Assembly: GCA_964552955.1 (NCBI GenBank)
Contig: CAZKIU010000015.1
Coordinates: 1-64,000, forward strand
Direction: 5' to 3'
From: UBA1413 sp964552955
GTDB lineage: Bacteria > Bacteroidota > Bacteroidia > Bacteroidales > Prolixibacteraceae
Length of the DNA: 64,000 nt
The translations under genes were made by a program, and so were the position numbers. The notes beneath the pieces were generated by a model. The model was not told the origin of the DNA. It did no database searches and worked only from the letters and a program-made list of their open reading frames with translations. This document shows, in pieces, positions 59,724-64,000 of the stretch (the first letter of the stretch is position 1; every line of letters begins with the position of its first letter).

Positions 59724-60992
59724 ATGGATTTGGACAGGAACATAGAAATCATGGCCCCGGTGGGCTCCTATGAGTCGCTGATGGCGGCCATCCAGGGGGG
59801 GACCGGGTCGGTATACTTCGGGGTGGAACACCTCAATATGAGGGCCCGTTCGGCCCATAATTTCACGTTGGCCGATATGAGCCGCATCGCCACCACCGCG
59901 GCCTCGCATGGGGTGAAGAGCTATCTGACCCTCAACACCGAAGTCTTTGACAATGAGACGGAGCTGGTGGGGCAGATCTTGAAGGCCGCTAAGGATGCCG
60001 GTATTTCAGCCGTCATTGCGGCCGATCCGGCGGTCATCCTGCAAGCCCGGGAGATCGATCTGGAGGTCCATATGTCAACGCAGGTGAACATCACCAATTT
60101 TGAGGCGGTGAAATTCTACTCCCGTTTGGCCGACGTGATGGTCCTGGCCAGGGAGACCAACCTGGGCCGGGTGCACGAAATCGCTGACAAGATCAGGGAA
60201 CAGGGGTTGACCGGTCCCTCAGGCCGGCCCATACGCCTGGAGATGTTTGTCCACGGTGCCCTCTGCATGGCCATCAGCGGCAAATGCTATCTCAGTCTTC
60301 ACGAGATGAACGCCTCGGCCAACCGGGGCAACTGCCTGCAGACCTGCCGGCGGGGTTATACCGTCACCGACAAGGAGACCGGGGCGGAGCTGGAAGTGGA
60401 CAACGCATACATCATGTCACCCAAAGACCTGAAAACCATTCACTTTCTCAACAAGATCCTGGATGCGGGGGTATCGGTGCTCAAGATCGAGGGGCGGGCC
60501 CGTGCACCCGAGTACGTGAAAACCACCGTAGTGTGTTACCGCGAAGCCGTGGAAGCCTGGAAAACAAGTACCTTCACCGACGAAAAGATCCGCGACTGGG
60601 ATGCCCGCCTGGCCTCTGTCTTCAACAGGGGTTTCTGGAACGGTTACTACCTGGGACAGCGACTGGGCGAATGGAGCCACAACTATGGCTCCCAGGCCAC
60701 GCGGCGGAAGATCTACCTGGGTAAGGCCACCAATTACTTCCCCAAAATCGGAGTGGCCGAATTCAGGCTCGAATCAGCCCCCCTGGCTGCCGGGGAACAA
60801 CTCCTGATAACCGGCCCCACCACCGGCGTAGTGGAACTCACCGCCCACGAAATTCGTACCGGCACCAACCCGGTGGCCCTGGCCCCGAAAGGAAGCTACG
60901 TCTCGGTGGCCGTCCCCGTCAAAATCAGGAAAAATGATAAATTATTCAGGTGGTCAGATGCTAAAACCACCGACGGAAACGTTCATACCTAA
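59724..60992 (+). CDS. Peptidase U32 family protein (TrhP/YegQ-like)
   Basis: Protein of 422 residues with the U32 signature LEMFVHGALCMAISGKCYLS near residue 178 and preceding IEIMAPVGSYESLMAAI at the N-terminus. Cysteines CLQTCRRG follow. Current knowledge links several U32 proteins to tRNA or rRNA hydroxylation and not to peptidase activity. E. coli TrhP hydroxylates tRNA U34. The size fits TrhP, so this role is likely but not proven. Single-gene unit, divergent from waaA. Confidence 0.88.
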   Translation: MDLDRNIEIMAPVGSYESLMAAIQGGTGSVYFGVEHLNMRARSAHNFTLADMSRIATTAASHGVKSYLTLNTEVFDNETELVGQILKAAKDAGISAVIAADPAVILQAREIDLEVHMSTQVNITNFEAVKFYSRLADVMVLARETNLGRVHEIADKIREQGLTGPSGRPIRLEMFVHGALCMAISGKCYLSLHEMNASANRGNCLQTCRRGYTVTDKETGAELEVDNAYIMSPKDLKTIHFLNKILDAGVSVLKIEGRARAPEYVKTTVVCYREAVEAWKTSTFTDEKIRDWDARLASVFNRGFWNGYYLGQRLGEWSHNYGSQATRRKIYLGKATNYFPKIGVAEFRLESAPLAAGEQLLITGPTTGVVELTAHEIRTGTNPVALAPKGSYVSVAVPVKIRKNDKLFRWSDAKTTDGNVHT

Positions 60993-61040
60993 AATTTTCA
61001 TACCTTTCCGCTGCTTTCTGGCGATTTTAAAACTTCATTT

Positions 61041-62066
61041 ATGAAACGAATACTGACTTCCGGCACGATGATTCTATGGTTTCTGCTGCCCGCCCTCTGG
61101 GTATCCGGTCAGAACACCCTCAAGCTAAGGATCAGTGGTACCTCCACCCGTTTTATGAGCGAACCTCAGGGCACCGAAATCGCCCATCCTGATATCGCCA
61201 CACTGCTCGTGGGCGGAACCAGCACAGTGACCGAATTTGTGCACAAAGGGAACATGGGCTTTGAAGCCGAACTGATGATGTCGCTCACCGACAAGGTTTA
61301 TGTGGGGCTGGAAGTAGGGCAGGATTTCTTATCGGGCCAAAACGATGCTCCCGGCCTTTATAATTTTCAGTTTACCGACCAGCTTCAGCTCTTCAAGGAA
61401 ACCGCCATTGACGATCAGGTGATCACACAATATCTTCTGACGCAGGCCCCTTTGAAATACAACACCAACCTGCTCAACTTTATCGGGAACCTGCGTATTT
61501 ACCCTGCCCCCGATGGCCGGTTCAGGCCCTTCATCAAGGTGAGTGCAGGGATGGCCCTGGTGGCCACGGAGCTCGCCCTGAAAACACCCCCTCAACTGGA
61601 GGAAAACCAGAATGGGATCACCCCTCTGCCCACGGTCCTCTTCTCGCGGGGTACCCAGGATGCCCCCAAGGGACGGGAAGCAGCCCTGGTGGTGGGGGCC
61701 GGACTAGGATTCGAGTTACAGGTGACGGACCGGATTGCCCTCTATGCCGATGGCTCTTACCGGCTGATTAATTCGGCTATCCTCGACGGAAAACCCAACT
61801 TCGACTGGAAACCAAATCCCGATTGGAACGAAACGAATCCCGACTATGATCCCGACTATCAATGGACATACGGAACGGAGGATAAGCGGGGTAGCCTGGA
61901 GTCATTCAATACCCGCACCAATATCGGCAAGCTCTCCTTTGGCATCGTCTATACTCTTGGCAATAACCTCAGTGTCACCGGAGGTGGTGGTAAAGGACGC
62001 CAGATCGGCGCTGGTTCCAGTAAAAGCCTGCCCTACCTTCCCTTCTTCAAGCTAAAAAGGCTCTAA
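61041..62066 (+). CDS. Outer-membrane beta-barrel-like protein
   Basis: Protein of 341 residues with a signal peptide (ILWFLLPALWVSGQ). The rest has alternating hydrophobic strands (for example YVGLEVGQDFLS, FIKVSAGMALVATEL, AALVVGAGLGFELQV, KLSFGIVYTLGNNLSV) as in an OmpW/OprF-like barrel. The sequence resembles no family I can name. The last residues LPYLPFFKLKRL are part of a 44-base unit repeated three times, including the stop codon, so the original C-terminus may have been different. It probably lies in the outer membrane. Function unknown. Confidence 0.75.
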   Translation: MKRILTSGTMILWFLLPALWVSGQNTLKLRISGTSTRFMSEPQGTEIAHPDIATLLVGGTSTVTEFVHKGNMGFEAELMMSLTDKVYVGLEVGQDFLSGQNDAPGLYNFQFTDQLQLFKETAIDDQVITQYLLTQAPLKYNTNLLNFIGNLRIYPAPDGRFRPFIKVSAGMALVATELALKTPPQLEENQNGITPLPTVLFSRGTQDAPKGREAALVVGAGLGFELQVTDRIALYADGSYRLINSAILDGKPNFDWKPNPDWNETNPDYDPDYQWTYGTEDKRGSLESFNTRTNIGKLSFGIVYTLGNNLSVTGGGGKGRQIGAGSSKSLPYLPFFKLKRL

Positions 62067-62160
62067 GGGGCTTGCCCTACCCTCTCTTCTTCAAGCTAAA
62101 AAGGCTCTAAACGACCTGCCCTACCTTCTCTTCTTCAAGCCGAAAAGGCTCTAAGGGGCC
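62029..62160. repeat. 44-bp tandem repeat containing the 3' end of the beta-barrel gene
   Basis: Three copies of a 44-base unit (62029-62072, 62073-62116, 62117-62160) starting TGCCCTACCTTCCCTTCTTC. The first ends the gene (LPYLPFFKLKRL then stop). The next two would encode LPYPLFFKLKRL and LPYLLFFKPKRL, each with its own stop, if read in their own frames. Since 44 is not a multiple of three, the frames shift. The copies differ by a few bases, so the event is not very recent. Confidence 0.85.
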
Positions 62161-62176
62161 TGCTGTTTGACGGTGG

Positions 62177-63037
62177 TCAATGGGTATTTCCTATCTGAAG
62201 GCGTGCGTTGGATGCGCTGTACCAGGCTGCGGCTACCGCGGCATAGGAATAGCATTCCCGGGGCCTGATCACACCCGTGTGAAAGGCAGCGACTTCCATT
62301 TGCCGGAGGATCTGTGCTTCAGAATGCATGAATCCGCTGTTAAAGGCGGTAGCGTAGAAACGAAGGCGTGACAGGGGTTCAAGGCTGGAAAGTTGGGGAA
62401 ACCGGTGGTCAAGAATCCTGAGGATGGCCAGAACATACTGGTACTGGGAGCGGGAGTCTTCGAGTTCACTGAGAATAGCCTCCCGTTTTTCCTTTTCCTT
62501 GAGGCCACGGTGAAGCCTGTGGAAGCGGAGGTCCAATTCCCGGGGCCCATGTTTATGGAGTTCCCGCAGTACCGCCTCCGCACAGGAGGGTTTGATCTGA
62601 AACCGGCCTACTGAGAAATCGGCATATTCATCGCCATAATGGACATAAAGGGCCTTGAGGAGGGTGATCTCCATGCGGTTACGGAGGGCGTCGTAGCGCA
62701 CCAGTTCGGGAAAAACGACCGCTGCTGCCAGATGAGGATCAACGCCGGCTTCCCGGGCTGCAGCATCCATCCAGGAGGCATTTTCCTCCATAAAAGCAGC
62801 AGCCTTTTGCCAGTGCCTGTCAAAAACAACCCTGAAATCAGGCGCCGCCCCAGAATCGGGGGGGCTGGAAAAAGAAGACACCCGCCGCTGAGGCCCCTCC
62901 TCGGGCAAAAAGACAGGGGGTCTTCCCCAGGTGAACCGGTCAACAGACAAGTGACGAGGATGGGCCATGGAATGGAGGGGCAGAAAACCTGACAGAAGAA
63001 CACAGGCTATCCGGCAGATCCACCCTCTTCCCTTCAT
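62177..63037 (-). CDS. Lytic transglycosylase-like secreted protein
   Basis: Protein of 286 residues with a signal peptide (about 1-25). The middle resembles a lysozyme/SLT-like fold: VDPHLAAAVVFPELVRYD (a glutamate in the usual catalytic position), FSVGRFQIKPS and ATAFNSGF, matching in order the E, GxxQ and AYNAG motifs of SLT domains, but weakly. It may cut peptidoglycan or be a degenerate relative. Ten bases separate its start from the end of the next gene upstream on the same strand (63048 onward), so an operon is likely. Confidence 0.6.
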   Translation of the reverse strand: MKGRGWICRIACVLLSGFLPLHSMAHPRHLSVDRFTWGRPPVFLPEEGPQRRVSSFSSPPDSGAAPDFRVVFDRHWQKAAAFMEENASWMDAAAREAGVDPHLAAAVVFPELVRYDALRNRMEITLLKALYVHYGDEYADFSVGRFQIKPSCAEAVLRELHKHGPRELDLRFHRLHRGLKEKEKREAILSELEDSRSQYQYVLAILRILDHRFPQLSSLEPLSRLRFYATAFNSGFMHSEAQILRQMEVAAFHTGVIRPRECYSYAAVAAAWYSASNARLQIGNTH

Positions 63038-63047
63038 CTTCCGGAGA

Positions 63048-64000
63048 TCAGAAGGGGTGAGAAGATTTCAGAATGGCGTTTCTCTGGGGTGAGAAATAGA
63101 AGAAACTGATCACCTCCCTGCCATCAGCCACCTCACGATAGGGCGAAAAGATCCCGTTACATTCCCTGCCGTCGCTGAATTTCAGCGTTCCGTTGTCATA
63201 AGAGCAAAAGATCTTGTTATCACTGGAAAGCCAGAAGTTCTGCATATCATAATAGCCAGTCAGGTTGGCCTTATCAAAGATTTTGTTTCCGGCCAGGTCG
63301 GTGATGCCGTTCAGGGTGACCCATACAATCATGTTTCTTTTGATGGTGGAGGAGAGTTCAGCCCCCATGGGGACTTCCTCGGAAGCTCCGGCCACATTGG
63401 TCACCAGTTTGGGCGTCATGTCCATATTGGCAATCTTCATCGCCTCAGCAGCCATCTTTTCCTGATTGGCCATGGCAATGGCCATCTTCTCCTGGTCGGT
63501 TTTGGCTTGCTCCATTTTCCTGGCCAGCTCAGCCATGCCGGGATCCTCTTTGTAGACCTCCGTGACCACCAGTGCAGCGAACTCCGTCGCGGCATCATTG
63601 AGGACAAAAGAGTGAATGCCGGCATAGGGACCATAGCTCTTGCCCCCTGCCCTGATGGTTAAGGCCTCACCCGACCGGCTGATGTATTGGGGATAGGTCA
63701 CGAGCAACTCATCCTCGCTCATCGTACCGCCGGCATTCAGGCTGCCAAAACCCTTCACCGCAGGATCATCCCCCTTGAAAGGGCCCTCCGTGGCTCCGCT
63801 ATTTCCCCTCCTGATATAATATTTGCCTTCAGCCTTATGGTATAACAGGATATTGCCGTCGCGGATGTGAATAGAGACCTCATTGGCGGCCACTTTAAAC
63901 CCTTTGCCAAATTCAAAGACCACCGGGTCGTCGTCGGAAGCACAATTGGATACGCTCCCGGAGCCTCCCTCTCCTTGGCTCCCCTCCTGCTCCACACCCA
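63048..64000 (-). CDS. Hypothetical protein, 5' end beyond the window
   Basis: The reading frame runs off the right edge, so the N-terminus is not visible. At least 317 codons are present. The visible part has a Ser/Gly/Glu-rich stretch (GEGGSGSVSNCASDDDP), then a beta-rich domain and a Lys/Glu/Met-rich helix (about 155-195 of the visible part), followed by SSTIKRNMIVWVTLNGITDLAG and GYYDMQNFWLSSDN. No family is recognised. It is probably an envelope protein because of its neighbour, but no signal peptide can be seen here. Confidence 0.65.
   Translation of the reverse strand, partial: GVEQEGSQGEGGSGSVSNCASDDDPVVFEFGKGFKVAANEVSIHIRDGNILLYHKAEGKYYIRRGNSGATEGPFKGDDPAVKGFGSLNAGGTMSEDELLVTYPQYISRSGEALTIRAGGKSYGPYAGIHSFVLNDAATEFAALVVTEVYKEDPGMAELARKMEQAKTDQEKMAIAMANQEKMAAEAMKIANMDMTPKLVTNVAGASEEVPMGAELSSTIKRNMIVWVTLNGITDLAGNKIFDKANLTGYYDMQNFWLSSDNKIFCSYDNGTLKFSDGRECNGIFSPYREVADGREVISFFYFSPQRNAILKSSHPF

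Noticed and set aside
1..64000. Insertion sequences, phage genes or attachment sites
   Set aside because: No transposase, integrase or terminal inverted repeats were recognised, and the only tRNA (25271-25352) has no flanking direct repeat or integrase.

Overview
The window is about 64 kb of chromosomal DNA from a member of the Bacteroidota, probably an anaerobic or facultative, Bacteroidales-like lineage with a fairly GC-rich genome. The evidence is a full-length sprA (type IX secretion translocon) directly downstream of ruvA, several lineage-typical families (DUF6146, DUF4292, DUF4369/TlpA-like, YceI, Rieske lipoprotein), and repeated TAnnTTTG boxes, the -7 element of Bacteroidota promoters, just upstream of many genes. 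Anaerobic traits are a glycyl radical enzyme with its activase (HypD type), a class II B12-dependent ribonucleotide reductase and the futalosine menaquinone route (mqnC). There is no phage, insertion sequence, plasmid or CRISPR array. The stretch is core genome with small lineage-specific islands.

Layout. 1-6.1 kb: gltX(-), kbl(+), mqnC(-), pdxA(+), ruvA(+). 6.1-13.7 kb: sprA. 13.9-21.6 kb: DUF6146 lipoprotein, ribD(-)/prmC(+) with overlapping divergent promoter boxes, an endonuclease/exonuclease/phosphatase protein, ribF(-), a TlpA-like lipoprotein without its CxxC, lpxH and a KASIII-type synthase. 21.8-27.1 kb (minus): clpX, clpP, tig, tRNA-Leu(UAG), lptB, tatC. 27.2-37.6 kb: recQ, ahcY, Rieske lipoprotein(-), a membrane-anchored hypothetical, greA with a terminator-like hairpin in its leader, a HIT protein, dnaE and thioredoxin. 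37.6-42.5 kb: DUF58 protein, a GH32 homologue lacking all three catalytic residues, YceI(-), a Crp/Fnr regulator and a methyltransferase. 42.5-46.8 kb (minus): dut, TPR lipoprotein, DUF4292 lipoprotein and an EnvC-like protein in one tight operon. 47.1-53.0 kb: HypD activase, hypD, a hypothetical and type I pullulanase. 53.2-59.6 kb: alanine-dehydrogenase-like gene, tsaE, gcvH(+), nrdJ(-), waaA(-). 59.7-64 kb: U32 protein, beta-barrel protein with a triplicated 3' end, a transglycosylase-like protein and a partial gene running off the right edge.

How the genes fit together. Envelope biogenesis dominates (sprA, lpxH, waaA, lptB, tatC, EnvC-like operon, YceI and several lipoproteins), followed by information processing (gltX, dnaE, recQ, ruvA, greA, prmC, tsaE) and protein quality control (tig-clpP-clpX). 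HypD-activase suggests anaerobic use of 4-hydroxyproline from collagen-like or plant peptides. Pullulanase suggests internal turnover of branched alpha-glucan.

The most noteworthy observations are the GH32 homologue with a fully substituted catalytic triad, the attenuator-like greA leader (similar in layout to the E. coli greA leader), a HypD paired with a compact activase lacking the ferredoxin-like insert, overlapping ribD/prmC promoters, a perfect palindrome next to the nrdJ -7 box, and a 44-bp tandem triplication of a gene's 3' end including its stop codon. All calls come from reading the sequence and recalling families. No database search was run.
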